The notes below the pieces were generated by a model. That model was given only the letters and a program-made list of their open reading frames with translations, was not told where the DNA came from and did no database searches. This document shows positions 25,401-36,163 of a DNA stretch of 64,000 nucleotides, one piece after another. The number at the start of each line of letters is the position of its first letter. The stretch's first letter is position 1. This DNA comes from Casuarius casuarius (taxonomy: Eukaryota > Chordata > Aves > Casuariiformes > Casuariidae): positions 2,132,708-2,196,707 of the forward strand of contig PTFA01000087.1 in assembly GCA_003342895.1 (NCBI GenBank). Direction: 5' to 3'. The position numbers and the translations under genes are program-made.

Positions 25401-28400
25401 ATCCCATGTACCAGATCCTGACTGCCTTTCTCTAACAGCTATTGGAAGCACATCAGTCACCCAACTGTATTTGTTTTTGCAATGATGGCTACTATGCAAT
25501 TATCCAACTCACCAGAAACCACTAATCCAAAAGCCTATTGGTATGAAACATTACATCAACAAACTTCAGGTGAATTTAAGAGATTAGAATACATGTGAAA
25601 TCGATTTAATTCTTACAGAAACAATCTCTGCTGCCAAAACTAGCACATGTACGAGTTTATTATTCAAAAAGTTTTACTTCTCTGTCAGAAATTAGAATCA
25701 AATAAAGGGGGAGTACAAAAGAGAGCAACTAAAGTAGTTTTAAGACTGTTTTCAAATGCACTAAAACCAACAAGTAGAATCTCTCACTGGTTTCATTCAG
25801 GTCACAGTTCCTAGGACATTGAACGCAGCACCAGAGCTGCATAAGTAGGGCTCACCCACTTTCTTCATTCCTGTTCTCCACACACCCATGAAACACCATC
25901 ACCTGAGTTGTGCAGTATCTGACCCAGGTTTAAAATACCCCTAAAAAAAGGATGAGTCCCTTGATCTGGCTTATCTACGCATCCCAAGTACAGCTGCACT
26001 GTGCACATGAGAAAGCAGAATGGGTGCTGGAATGAGCAGGTGGAAGCAGAATCTACTTAAGCCAGCTCTTCTGCTGAGACACATCAACAGAACCACAGTC
26101 TGGGTGTTACTTTTTGTGTCATCTAGTAATGCTTTTCACACAAGATTTTAACCTGATATGTATCTAAACTGTCCTTGGCTATATAAATGTGAATCAAATG
26201 GAAGTAAGTTCCACAATATATATGGCTCTGAAAAACCTAGCAGCTTTCAGCCCAGAATAACTGGTGGGCTAAAACAGTGAAAAACAAAAACAATTCTAAG
26301 CCAAACATATAGCATTCCCTCTGAGAAGAAAGACAACTTAAACAACTTAAACAGGCCTGACAGAAGTTGATGACAAACTGCTAACTAGTCTCTCATCTTT
26401 AAGTAGGTAAAGCATCTTAAATATTATCAAAAATAGTTGAATTGATTTTAACAATTATGAAGATTAACATATTGAGTTGGAAGCTTTAACATTTTTCCTT
26501 AGTTCAAAACGGGTTTTTGCTGAATAAAAAACTGGCTAGGACAAAGGTCTCTTAGAGACAAAGATCTCACAAAGCCTCACTTATTATAAGTCCTCACTTA
26601 TTTAATCACCAAATTCATTCTCAGGTTTGAAATGTGAAAATGAGAGGAATATCAAAAGGTGTTTATAATTATTTGAAATCATTCATACCATACTGCCTTC
26701 ATTGTTGCCAACCATAGTGTTATAGCTTCCAGTAAGTCTTCTCAATTCTGTTACTTCAAAAGTTACATCTAAACCATTTGGAAGGGCATCATCTCCTAAA
26801 TAAATAAATAAATGTTATCTCTAGAAATCTATTTGAAAAAATATGCTGACAAAAGATGACTTGAATTACTTGAAAACTGCTGGAACTGAACAATAATAAA
26901 AGTCTACATTACAAAGAAAGATGGCTTGAGAAAAAGATGTTGTTTGGATATGCATGAAGAATATCAAAGCATGACTGGCTTTAACCATCAACACATTAGT
27001 TTAATTACAAGCTAGTAACATTTGTTTGTTACCTGCCTACTAAAAGCAAAGGTTCACACAAATTTTAATGTTAAAAGAAATAAAAGTTAAAGTGGTCCAG
27101 AGGGAGCAAGAAAAATGCTGTCAGTAGAACAGAGCTCCAAACACTCTGCAGGAAAGCGCAGAGCAACACAAGCTGCCCAGTCCCCTCAGAGCTTTGGTTA
27201 ACACAGTCCTTCCGAAGCACAGCAGTCATGGGCACTTAATGCTACTTGAAGCAACTGGGACAGCATCCCATCACCAGCAGCCTGCAGAGTTGCACTACAT
27301 TTCTTTCTCCAACTGAAAAGAACACTAAGTTTGAAAAGCACCCACAAGTTTGAAAATACTAACTGAGGCTTACTATGCAACCTGAGCACACTCAGCTGTT
27401 GTATATATCTTATAGCCCTTTTTAAAATCACAAGCACTGATACAATCACTAGTATTTCCATTAAGCACAATGGATTTGCTGATACAATGTCAGTTGTATG
27501 ATGTGTAACACATGGAAGTACAGGAGATTTTCAAGCTTTTCCTCAAGCCTTTGTCCTTCTGAAAATTTGGATTAAGGAATGCATACTGTAATTATCCTAG
27601 TGTCAGAAGTTCACTCACTTTTCCATGTATACAAACAATATTTACAGATACACATATATACAGATATACACCAATACACCTTTTTCGTATGTATTATGGA
27701 TGTGGACATGTACATTTCTATATATAGCACAATTACAAGTAAACCTAAGGTATATGGGAGAGATGTGCAAGTTATTTACATAGAAAGATGTCCAACTACA
27801 ACACAGGGAAATCTTGTGTGTGTGTGAGCACGTGAGAACGCGTGCGCGCAGAAAAGTTGAGGATTAATGCGGCAATACACACCTTGACAGGTATCAATCA
27901 AAACCTCTACCTGTCTAAAGATTCCTAGACGAAGCAACTTTTCACGAGCTTCATGGGATTTTCTCATTACCTACAGGGGGGGACATAAGCAGCTTAGTGT
28001 TTCAGTTTACTGAAGAACAATTAGGATAAAACAGTTAACGTGCAGCTAAGTTATACAATATGCACAGATTTTGTATACAAAGACGTATTTGTGTGCCTTC
28101 AAAACCTATCACAAGCACATTAACGCTCAAATCAATAAAGAAATAAATTAACCCAGAGCATCCACCTCAATTTCTGCTTTTTGTTTGCTTGCACCATAAC
28201 TGTTATAATACTTAAACCTATTATTCAAATGGGTTTACAGTACTTAAATCTCAAACACCTATTTACTGGGCCCATACTTTTTGGAAAAAAAAAATCCTAT
28301 TCTGCTTAAACCTAAACTAATTTACAAGTAAGGTGTGGACGACTCCTTTGCACTTCCTATGGTAGTAAAAACAAACATGCAGACATAAAAAGCAGGTGTG

Positions 28401-31400
28401 CACACATTTCACATACTCTCTCACACGTCCTCTTTTTTCGCTCCAACTAGAGATAAAACTAGTGAATTACACAATAAATTGAGTGGTTACAGAGAGCATG
28501 AGACTACACGCATACTCTGAAAATAAAAACAAAACAAAGACTTGGTCTGCATGGGACAGTCGACCTTCACAACCACAGCAATACAGTTACTGTGGTCAAT
28601 ATCCCAAAACAGACAAGCGCTAGTGGCAGTAAAGGCAGCAGCAATCAAAGCTGTCCAAATTACTTGTCAGTCATACTCCAGAGGAATCACTATCTAACTG
28701 TTCAAGAACACAACACCCTAAGTTACACTTTGATCCACTGTTAAATGGCCCTTTGGGCTGAGCTCCAACAACTTTTCTTAAGCAACTTAACTGAAATTGA
28801 GCATCACCTACTCTAGTCAGTACTTTTCAAATGGCAACAGTGAAGCTGAAAAAAATATCTCAGTGTACTGTTTGCCATCTCTCAGTGTCTTTAAGCTGAA
28901 TAACTCAGACAATAGAGTATCTTCCAGTATTTCTTATTTAAGTTTGACCTCCATATCACAAGTTTAGAATCATCATAAAATTGGCAAGCTTGCCCCACAT
29001 AGGAGGAGGGTAGCCCAAAGCAGGAACAAAGAGAAAATTATAATCTGAAATTTTAAAATAGTTGGTCCGATATTCACTTACATCAATGAGATTTTTAGCC
29101 TTGAAAACATCACAGATTTCATACATGATAATGTCATCTTTGGTCCTTCCAAGTCCATCGAAATGCACATGCTGAACCACCACCTAAACATAACAAATGT
29201 TTAAAAATAAATACTGAATTTGTATCTAATGACAAGTGCCAAAATAACCTGCACAGAAAAAATATTGCTGTCCCAGCAAAGGTAAAGATGCTAAGGATTC
29301 CTATTTTAATTACTACTAACCTGTTATCAGAAACCAGTGCTATCTACAACTCTGGAAAACTGTTTCTTTAACAGAAGTACTGAAAAAAGATGTTCTAATT
29401 TCAAATCTAAAACTGATTATAGCAGAAGATTTGTCAGGATTTTAGTCAAGAGTTGTATGGACAAAGGCACTGCTGAAACCACATTTAAATCTTAAGACAC
29501 ACAAAGCAACACATGTAATTAGTTGTAGTTAATCACTTCTCACACCAGCTACACACAAAAATGTTCACAAGCCATTAATATTTAAACCCTATTAAAATTG
29601 TTACTACTGCTGGAATGTTGTAGTTTAAAATGCACGTCAAGATCACTAGCATTATGAGGTTCTGTATTTTCTTAAAATTATTTATCTTTTCATATAATCA
29701 CTTAAGATCATTTTATCTTAAAAATCACAGCAGAGTATCAGTTCATCTGGTATTAATGCACTACAGTAATAACATTTCACTTATTTTTCCAGCCTTTTCA
29801 GTATACTGTAACTTTAGGATAATTACTCTGTCAAAAAAAATCCACAAATGTTTTATGTATTTGTAACTAACAAAATAGCAGAATAAGAGCAACCTAGAAC
29901 TACTGTAAATTGCTTTTAAAAAAATCCACTGGAATGCATATGTAATGAATTAAATAAAAAACAAGCTTTATTACCAAGCTTCTAGTTGGGATGACTCTGA
30001 ACAGTATCAGGGAAGGGAAAATTACATAAAAAACAAAAAGATAATGCATGATATCTCTCCCCTTTAGCATGGTCAAACATATTATGGGCCAAGACAAATA
30101 TGCTCTTGCATGTGAAACAGCTTAAGAAATTACCATCCTCTGGCTGAAGTTACTATTTACCTTAACAGAATAATTCATGTGGTGGCAGTTCGCCCTAACC
30201 TGGCTAATACTGCACTCTAGCAGGTGAAGGACAGTTGCAAAGCCTGCTACTATACACTATCATGGGGGCAGAAAACTCTTAGAGAGAGAGCAGAAAGTAG
30301 CATCTAGAAACAGGTGTAATAACTCACAGCTGAATTTTAATGACAAGTCTTGTGGTAGAAGAAAAAAGAACAATATATAGAAAATATTAGTTTAAATATA
30401 CAGTACTAAATTTACTACTTTCACATCTCAAATCTTCTTTTAGAAAGTTTCCTTAGGAAAAACAATCAATCAAGCATGCAAAGATGTGAAGACATTTCTG
30501 TTAAGAAAAATCAAGACATTTTTCAGGTACTTACATCTTTGTTTTCAAGAATTTCCTGCTTGGCTTCAGGTTCAACTTCAACCAGTTCAGCTTCCTCTCC
30601 CAAGGCACCAAAGTCTGGCCCACTCATTGGAAGAGGCTCCAAACTCTGCAAGTATATAACATATTAAATGCAGTTTTGTTCTTATGTGACTTGCAAGTTG
30701 CCTTTTCCAAAGTAAAGAAACTATGTTCCTGACACTGTGCCCATCAGATCACAGGACGAAAAGAAAAAAGAAAGAATTAAAGTTGGGGGAATTACAAGCA
30801 CACTTGTAACCCACATGCCTGCTGAAAGTTTTAGTGAAAGCTGAACAGCTTTCATGTCTAGTCGTTTCTTGAAAATACTCTGCACATCTTGCATGGCTGT
30901 AAAGTTGAATACTCAGAAGTGGACTACACGTCAAAGTTATCCTGCGAGATGTTTCTCTAACTTTCCTGAAGCCTAAAAGTGCTGCCTTCCTAAGATATTT
31001 CAAAACCAAAAGAACATGCATTTCTTTAACTATTCATGTAGTTCTGCAGAACAAATACTTTCCCTTAAAATTTGAAAAAATAATGGTAATTCTACTTTAA
31101 AAAATGTTTCTTCTTTTACAGATAATCTTACTTTTAGAGCATGCTCATAGTGTTAAAGATTAACTCTACCTTCTTAAAAAAAAAAAAAACAAATCCAAAA
31201 TCAAGTTGTCACTAGTTAGTTTAGGTTTTTGGGAGAGAGAGGAGTGTGAATGTTAAACATTGAAGAAACGCATGCACTTCAGCATGTTACTTTATATATA
31301 TATTTATACACTTTTATATTTTAAGATTTGTTAAAAAAAAGTTCGCCTCCAAATAATTTTCAGTAACCTGAGGCCCCATTCATCAGAGCCGTTAAGGTGA

Positions 31401-32906
31401 ATGGTTTCTGCATTTATTCGCTATACTTGAAAGAATCCTAAAATAAGACTCCTACCAGAAGATAATGGATTCAAGCAGTCCTTGAATATAGGGCTACCTG
31501 CAGTAGCAAGGGGCAGGATTGGATAACTCACTAAATCCACTTTTAGTTTTAAGGCACAAATACAGTACTTGCTGCATTATTTAAGGACAGCTGTTTTTCT
31601 GGAATAGTAAATTGCTATTATACATCAGAGCCAAGTTAAATGAACAAAGAATCCTCTCTTACTCCCAATAATAGTTAGATCAGAGAAAAACGCATAAATA
31701 TCCTGCAACAAGCAAACATGAAGCAATCAGTATCCACCAGATATTTCATTATTAATTTATTCTGCAAATGGATATAAAATCAAGAATACGAGGGAAAAAA
31801 AATGGAGGGGAAATTAAATTAGTTATGATAAGTAGACATTCTGGAGACTTAGCAACCCCTGCAGCAATATATTCAGTGGTCTAATTATACCATGTATAAA
31901 AGCCTGCTTGCTTTCAACAGACTTGCAGAGAAGAGGTATTCTACCTGGGAGCTTGAGAAATTATCCAGACCATTCTTAGCTCCCAAAGAGGCCAGCTACT
32001 CGTCATCTCTGCTCAGATTCACTGTATTGCAGGTTTAAACATCCCTCAGTGGGCTCCCCATGCTTGTCTTAAACGGAAAGTAGCCTGAGCCAAATTCACA
32101 ACCTATTTTACCGAAGGGACTTACGGATTTGCTCTGTGACTCCTTTGCTCTCCAGCGAGCATCGCTGACCCTTTCTGCCTCGCGCCCTCGTGGCTCAGCC
32201 TCCTCGCACCTCGCACGGCCGTGCCATGGACCGCGCACCTAAAGCTATCCCCAGATATGGCTAACTTTCTCGAAGTCCTGAAGCCCAGAGAACCCGCTGC
32301 CTTCCTAGGATACGTCAGCGCCCGCGTACTCTTGTGCTTTGACAACTTCTGCAGACGCTCAAGACGCGCTATTGCTTTTGGTGCCATCGCAACCGTTATT
32401 CCTCGCACTACTGCGGCAACGTTCAGCCCAGCGCGTCCTGCCTTGGCGCGGCCGCAAGCGCAGCCGCAGACCCGAGGCCCCGCTCGCTGTTTTTGCCTGC
32501 GGACCAACCGCCCCAGCTGCCGCTTCTCGTCTCGGGAGCAGCGGCGACGCTGCCCGCAGGACGGGCCCGCCCGCACGCGCAAGGTCAAACCCCGCCGCCG
32601 CGGAGGAAGGAGCGGCCCGGCAGATAACGCCGCCCCGGCCCAGCCGCAGCCGCGCCGGTCCCCCCCGGGCCGGGCCCCACGCACCTCCCCGGCGAGCGGC
32701 CGTTACCGGCCGGGCGACGCCAGGGAGCCGCCACCGGCCCCCGCGCAGCGCCCCTCGGACGGGCCGGTATCGCCGCCGCTTCGGCTCGAAGGTCGCCAGA
32801 GGGGAGGGCGCGGTCCCGAGCCGGTCGCGGTCCCGGTCGGGCGGGTGCCGCGCTGGGGGTGCCCCCACGCGCGGCGCGGCCTTACCCGGGCGTGCACGGT
32901 GCCCAT
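13414..32906 (-). CDS. SAMM50: SAMM50, mitochondrial outer-membrane SAM complex barrel (whole coding span, 15 exons)
   Basis: SAMM50/Sam50 is the Omp85-family core of the sorting and assembly machinery. It folds beta-barrel proteins such as VDAC and TOM40 into the mitochondrial outer membrane and contacts MICOS at cristae junctions. Fifteen exons join in frame (1410 bases) to give 469 residues, the length of the human protein. Residues 1–44 are an acidic N-tail, about 45–125 one POTRA domain starting [13 protein letters not shown], and about 150–469 the 16-strand barrel. The lid-loop motif VRGF is at 345–348 and the chain ends GAGIRFL. There is no cleavable presequence, as expected. The start has an ideal context (GCCGCCATGG) in a CpG island. 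All introns are GT–AG except intron 11, which is GC–AG. I consider the assignment certain. Confidence 0.98.
14273..14414 (-). CDS. SAMM50: SAMM50 exon 14, residues 408–454 plus two bases
   Basis: The exon has 142 bases including [20 protein letters not shown] and [13 protein letters not shown]. Acceptor TTTTCAG, donor AG|GTTTGT. These are strands near the barrel seam. Confidence 0.97.
15333..15479 (-). CDS. SAMM50: SAMM50 exon 13, residues 359–407 plus one base
   Basis: The exon has 147 bases encoding [20 protein letters not shown] and continuing to [10 protein letters not shown]. Acceptor ACTAG, donor G|GTAAGA. It contains late barrel strands with the conserved [10 protein letters not shown]. 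Confidence 0.97.
16546..16613 (-). CDS. SAMM50: SAMM50 exon 12, residues 336–358 (VRGF lid loop)
   Basis: The exon has 68 bases encoding [20 protein letters not shown] and then SE. It carries the Omp85 signature VRGF (345–348), which in relatives folds back into the barrel and is essential for insertion. The donor is G|GTCTGA, a poor match to consensus. Because 68 is not a multiple of 3, skipping this exon would destroy the frame. Confidence 0.96.
17406..17414 (-). promoter_or_regulatory. Non-canonical GC splice donor of SAMM50 intron 11
   Basis: The exon/intron junction reads ATAG|GCAAGC on the minus strand, and the intron ends CACTAG before exon 12. This matches the known class of GC–AG introns, whose donors are otherwise close to consensus. 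Confidence 0.93.
17412..17482 (-). CDS. SAMM50: SAMM50 exon 11, residues 313–335 plus two bases
   Basis: The exon has 71 bases encoding [20 protein letters not shown] and then IAD. The exon ends GAT AG and the intron begins GCAAGC. No GT occurs at any position that would keep the frame into exon 12, so this is a GC donor. Confidence 0.95.
17483..19990 (-). other. SAMM50 intron 10
   Basis: About 2.5 kb of AT-rich intronic sequence with the microsatellite near 18.5 kb. No further exon, RNA gene or clear mobile element recognised. Confidence 0.75.
18465..18532. repeat. ATAC / AT microsatellite in SAMM50 intron 10
   Basis: Several ACAT/TACA units are followed by (AT)n and AAAATAT runs. This is simple-sequence DNA. 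The small open frames reading IHTYIHIYI here are its artefacts. Confidence 0.95.
19991..20077 (-). CDS. SAMM50: SAMM50 exon 10, residues 284–312
   Basis: The exon has 87 bases encoding [20 protein letters not shown] and then LNKQLLWDS. Acceptor TTTGCAG, donor TCG|GTAATT. It lies close to the left end of the large intron 9, which holds the LTR-like insertion. Confidence 0.97.
20078..20352 (-). other. SAMM50 intron 9, part next to exon 10
   Basis: AT-rich intronic sequence between the exon 10 acceptor and the LTR-like insertion. Nothing else recognised. Confidence 0.7.
20757..20930 (+). repeat. Imperfect repeats inside the LTR-like element
   Basis: Three related starts occur: CCAGGACCCTGGGAAA (20758), TCAGGACCTTGGAAGA (20837) and TCAGGGCCTTGAGAAAGA (20908). 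The first two are followed by similar ACTGCTGAAACAGTGTTAATT and CACCGCTGGGGCAGTGCTAATT tails. The spacing is about 70–80 bases. Tandem enhancer-like repeats are common in U3 regions. Confidence 0.7.
21162..21293 (+). repeat. Direct repeat in the LTR R/U5 part
   Basis: CTCGAGCTGTAACTACTGCA at 21162 recurs with one change at 21263. Each copy is followed by a related CGCGTGTCA or CACGCATCA sequence. The period is 101 bases. Confidence 0.8.
22345..22416 (-). CDS. SAMM50: SAMM50 exon 9, residues 260–283
   Basis: The exon has 72 bases encoding [20 protein letters not shown] and then KINQ. Acceptor TTTTCAG, donor CAG|GTAATA. It is a barrel strand pair carrying the conserved DSRN and PRRG turns. Confidence 0.97.
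23107..23235 (-). CDS. SAMM50: SAMM50 exon 8, residues 217–259
   Basis: The exon has 129 bases, phase 0 on both sides. It begins [20 protein letters not shown], a highly conserved SAMM50 stretch, and ends KSSLS before GTAAGG. Confidence 0.97.
23795..23882 (-). CDS. SAMM50: SAMM50 exon 7, residues 187–216
   Basis: The exon has 88 bases and reads [20 protein letters not shown] after the split Asn codon. It ends STEFN|GTAAGT. It forms barrel strands and a conserved loop containing [11 protein letters not shown]. Confidence 0.97.
24571..24701 (-). CDS. SAMM50: SAMM50 exon 6, residues 144–186 plus two bases
   Basis: The exon has 131 bases from acceptor TTCTAG to donor AA|GTAGGG. It encodes the first barrel strands, with [20 protein letters not shown] and then a [19 protein letters not shown] segment. 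It ends phase 2, within the Asn-187 codon. Confidence 0.97.
26689..26795 (-). CDS. SAMM50: SAMM50 exon 5, residues 108–143
   Basis: The exon has 107 bases encoding [20 protein letters not shown] through NNEGSM: the last POTRA strand and the entry to the barrel. The donor is ATG|GTATGA. The acceptor is made by a TTTA tetranucleotide repeat. Confidence 0.97.
26796..26813 (-). repeat. TTTA microsatellite forming the exon 5 acceptor
   Basis: On the minus strand four TTTA-type units run directly into the AG of the SAMM50 exon 5 acceptor at 26796–26797. Confidence 0.9.
27883..27970 (-). CDS. SAMM50: SAMM50 exon 4, residues 79–107 (POTRA)
   Basis: The exon has 88 bases encoding [18 protein letters not shown] and on to LIDTCQ, the POTRA helix and second strand. 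The donor is CAAG|GTGTGT, phase 1, followed within the intron by a GT-rich stretch. Confidence 0.97.
29082..29183 (-). CDS. SAMM50: SAMM50 exon 3, residues 45–78 (POTRA)
   Basis: The exon has 102 bases and begins [17 protein letters not shown], the first strand and turn of the POTRA domain. It ends KAKNLID|GTAAGT. It is phase 0 on both sides. Confidence 0.97.
30535..30645 (-). CDS. SAMM50: SAMM50 exon 2, residues 8–44
   Basis: The exon has 111 bases from acceptor TTGCAG to donor GAT|GTAAGT. It encodes the acidic cytosol-facing N-tail ([20 protein letters not shown] and on to ENKD). Ten of its 37 residues are Glu, which fits the poorly ordered segment before the POTRA domain. Confidence 0.97.
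30646..32885 (-). other. SAMM50 intron 1
   Basis: About 2.2 kb. The 5' third (about 32150–32885) is part of the CpG island; the rest is AT-rich with an A-run near 31179–31192. No extra exon recognised. Confidence 0.75.
32886..32906 (-). CDS. SAMM50: SAMM50 exon 1, residues 1–7
   Basis: This is a 21-base coding exon reading MGTVHAR, identical to the start of mammalian SAMM50. The donor is CGG|GTAAGG, phase 0. The Kozak context is GCCGCC before ATG and G after it. Confidence 0.97.
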
Positions 32907-33000
32907 GGCGGCGCGCGGCGGCGGCGGCGGGGCGAGGAAGGCCGCTGAGGATCAAGGCCGCAGCGCCGGGGCGGCCATGACAGCCCCCGCCCCGGCCCCC

Positions 33001-33005
33001 ATTGG
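33001..33005 (-). promoter_or_regulatory. CCAAT box upstream of SAMM50
   Basis: The minus strand reads GGCCAATGGGGGC about 95 bases upstream of the SAMM50 ATG, next to GC-box-like runs. This is the normal distance for an NF-Y site, but no binding evidence is available. Confidence 0.5.
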
Positions 33006-33159
33006 CCGGAGGAGCGGGAAGAGGCGGGGCGAGAGTGACGCTCCCCGGATGTAGCCAAGGGGCGGCTGGGAGCCAAGGTGTCCCTTCCCCCTCCGCCGGC
33101 AAGGGCGCGATGGTGCCGGGAAGAGTCTGCTTGGGCGGTCGGGACGGCTGAAGACGACA

Positions 33160-35614
33160 AGGAGGGTGAAACAGGACAAACAGCGCTCGGCCCTTCCTTA
33201 AGCAGTAGTGAGCACGGTCACACGACGCAGTAAGAAGTTACCACCTAAAAGCATAGTCAGATTTCACATGCGTCATCTCAGAGGATGCTAAGAGCCCACA
33301 TGCTGCTGCACCGTGCAGGTCAGGAATCAGAGCGAAGCACCGAGCTTCTGGTAGCCAACCGAAGCAATAAATTGATGTTATAGTGTAATGCATTCACAAT
33401 CGTGACAATAGCTCACTGAATTTTATGAAGTCAGGCTGAGTATTTTAGTCAACCTATAGTCCATGTTATACTGAATTATTCTAGGTAGCTGGTTTTTCTC
33501 CCTCCAGACATAAATAAGAACTTCTCTATTTTTATATCCTTGCTTGATAGTTGTTTTAAGCATAAAAATTTATTGTTAAAGCGATATATTGCAAAGAAAG
33601 TAAACTTTAAATTAAATTGTAACTTACAGATCCAGCTGCAGGATGAACAAGCATCTCTAAATTTAAGGCAGCAGCTCAAGTTACTATTTAAAATGCTACT
33701 TCACTATCATTAAATCCTTTAACTGTTCCGTGAAATTAAGGCATTCTGACTTGGGTTCTATTAGGTCATATACTCCAGAAAAGGGAAGGTAAGATTGAAA
33801 GAAGAGTAGGGAAGAGTACTAGTACAATAATCAGGAGAGAAAGCTTAACAAACTTAACAAAAGACCTTAGTCTTTTTATTCTGTTTTAATATGACAAATG
33901 GTTGTAGTGCAGAACTGAAGAAGTGGTTCAGGTTGATTCAGATGTAGTTAACAGAACTATTCCAGTACACAGAAAGGAAACATAGCCTGACATTCATGCT
34001 TAAATTCTAAAAGATATTTGTAAAACTAATATTCCACAGAACATGGCAAAGTAAGATCACAGAAAGTTTAAAGTTATAAATAAAGAAAATTTAAACCAGA
34101 TCTTGTATGTTTTAATTGTAGGTACAGTAACATTTCCAACTTTTTGTGCAAATTTGAAGACACACACACAAAACAAGAAGCAAACAAAAGTGAGAGTTAA
34201 ATAGCACCAGTCCGTAATATAAAAATTGATAACCTGACACCTTCTCCAACACCCCCCAACATTTTAAAAGCTTGTTAGTGTTGTAAAATTCAGCACTTCA
34301 AGTTTAGGGAAATCACAGCTGAGGAACTGCTTAAAGGTTGGACCAATTAGAAAAGATAGGTTCTGCTATCTGAAAGACTTCTAAATATTCAAGGTTACCA
34401 TTCTGCTCTGGAAAAAAAAACAATTCCTTCTCTTCCCTCTCCTGAGCATCACATATCCAATCACTTTTCCTTTTACAAGATACTCTCGATAAGCACATAT
34501 CACATTTACAGACTCTTCTGTGGACTGTAGCTGAGCTGCACCAAATTCATATCCCTTCAGGAAAAGCCTTCAAATGTCACACACCCCCAAACACAAACAC
34601 AAACTGACATTAAAGCCATAGTACTTTTCTTCTACTTTTTAAAAAAAAATGTACATGTCAAAGACATCATAACAAGACATTAAGACAACAGTTAATCTTC
34701 ACAGTTATTTACTTTTTCCAGTGTATTCATAGACTAATGCGTTGTCCTTATTAAAACTACACAATACTCTGTAAGTTAAAGTGTTTAAAATCCTCATGAC
34801 TCAATATAGACATGATTTGGCTGATTTTCAACCATGATTTGAGACCTCTACACAGGTCTGGATATTACTGTTTCCAATTTAAATCTTACATGTTTGATTC
34901 TGACAATCAGTATTGTAAAGCTTTCTTTGGGCTATCCTATCTTACTGAGACAGATGGGACCCTTTTTCCTCTTTTTAAGCAATAGGAAGTGAAGGAAGGG
35001 GAGAAAAGCCCTGAAGTTGGAGGGAAAGTTATCAACAATGACTGAGCAACAATTAGCAGGAGGACCAAAATGCCATTCACCACTTGCAATACACTGACGT
35101 ATTAACGTATGCCATTAAGCTTGACACCTTCTCAAATTACTGCTCGCTAATCACAGCCACTATTTTACCCACTTTTCAAAACTTATTCAAGAATTAAGCC
35201 CTTGTTAAGTATACAAAAGTCCTTTGAAATCGCTGAAGCTGCACCTGTTTACACTTCAAGTGAATCTGTCCCAGTTCTTACGATCTTTTCCCTTGAAGTA
35301 TTTGAGTAGAGAAGGAGCCATAGAAGAACTGGGAAGTATACAGAATAACCTGGAATAATACTGTTCCTACAGTATCTCATGCAGGCAACTTTTCCATAAA
35401 TGCAGCAATATGTTTAAACATAAGGCAAAGACACTGGAGGCCATTACAAAGCTCTTTTGTATAGTTCCCTTTATGAAGTACAAGTCCAATTTCATTTAAG
35501 TGCCATAAAAATAATCATAACACACAATATTGTTAAGAATTATACTTTTAAAATCTCTTTGCTATCAATGTTTGTCTAACAAGCTGTTTACAGAGTTTTT
35601 ATGCTGAAAGTGGA
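33160..35614. other. Spacer between PNPLA3 3' end and SAMM50 promoter
   Basis: AT-rich sequence without a recognisable exon. Part may belong to a longer PNPLA3 3' UTR, since further minus-strand AATAAA motifs occur near 33876 and 33569–33574. No RNA gene recognised. Confidence 0.6.
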
Positions 35615-35620
35615 TTTATT
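35615..35620 (-). terminator. Candidate PNPLA3 poly(A) signal AATAAA
   Basis: This is the first AATAAA after the PNPLA3 stop codon on the minus strand, about 258 bases downstream. Longer 3' ends are possible. Confidence 0.4.
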
Positions 35621-35877
35621 TCCAGAGAGACACTGTTACTACAGTTCATTGTGCTGGTGATTGAAGAAAAGTGTAGTCTGTTACTTAGTATAGTAACCAC
35701 AGTTTTTATAATCCTTAGAACAGTAGAATTCCAAAGGCAGATTTGCCAAGAAGCTGTAAACAAAGAGTTTTCCTAGACTTATTGGCAATAAACAGAGTGA
35801 GCTTTAATCCTTTAGGATTTGAATCTCTCTGCCAAATTGGAATTTTGAAAGCTGTGGAAACTAATTCAAAACTAATA

Positions 35878-36163
35878 TTATGGAACAGTTTGGAAACTCT
35901 TCTCTGAGGAAGAGTCAAAATCTATTTCCCACCCAGATTCATCGGAATTTGGGAGAAAATTAGGATAGGAATCCAAGCCTGAATGCTGCTTTATGTTAAC
36001 AGAAGCATGTTTCATGGTTGAGTGCATGAAGTTTGAAGAGTCCCAGAGCCAGGTTTCAAGGTCTGCAGAAGAGTGAGGCATTTTAAGATGACAGTATGAA
36101 GAATGAAATTCCACAGTAGAAGGGACAGTTCGACATTTTCTTAGTGATTCATAGTTGTCTTTC
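35878..36163 (-). CDS. PNPLA3: PNPLA3 exon 9, residues 408–502 and stop
   Basis: The exon has 286 coding bases after a 14-base T tract and AACAG acceptor. It encodes a Ser-, His- and acid-rich tail with [11 protein letters not shown] near its start, faintly like the ATGL VQSLPSV region, and ends in SEKSFQTVP. No domain recognised. Confidence 0.88.

Larger units (their letters stand above)
32150..33150 (-). promoter_or_regulatory. CpG-island promoter of SAMM50
   Basis: About 1 kb of CpG-dense DNA surrounds the SAMM50 start and extends into intron 1. It lacks a convincing TATA box, as expected of a housekeeping mitochondrial gene. Long open frames on both strands here (for example 32221–33054 plus) reflect base composition. 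Confidence 0.85.

Noticed and set aside
32221..33054. 277-codon plus-strand open frame in the SAMM50 CpG island (and overlapping 213- and 247-codon frames)
   Set aside because: Arg/Pro/Ala-rich low-complexity peptides arise in several frames at once, as expected from CpG-island composition. It spans the SAMM50 start antisense.
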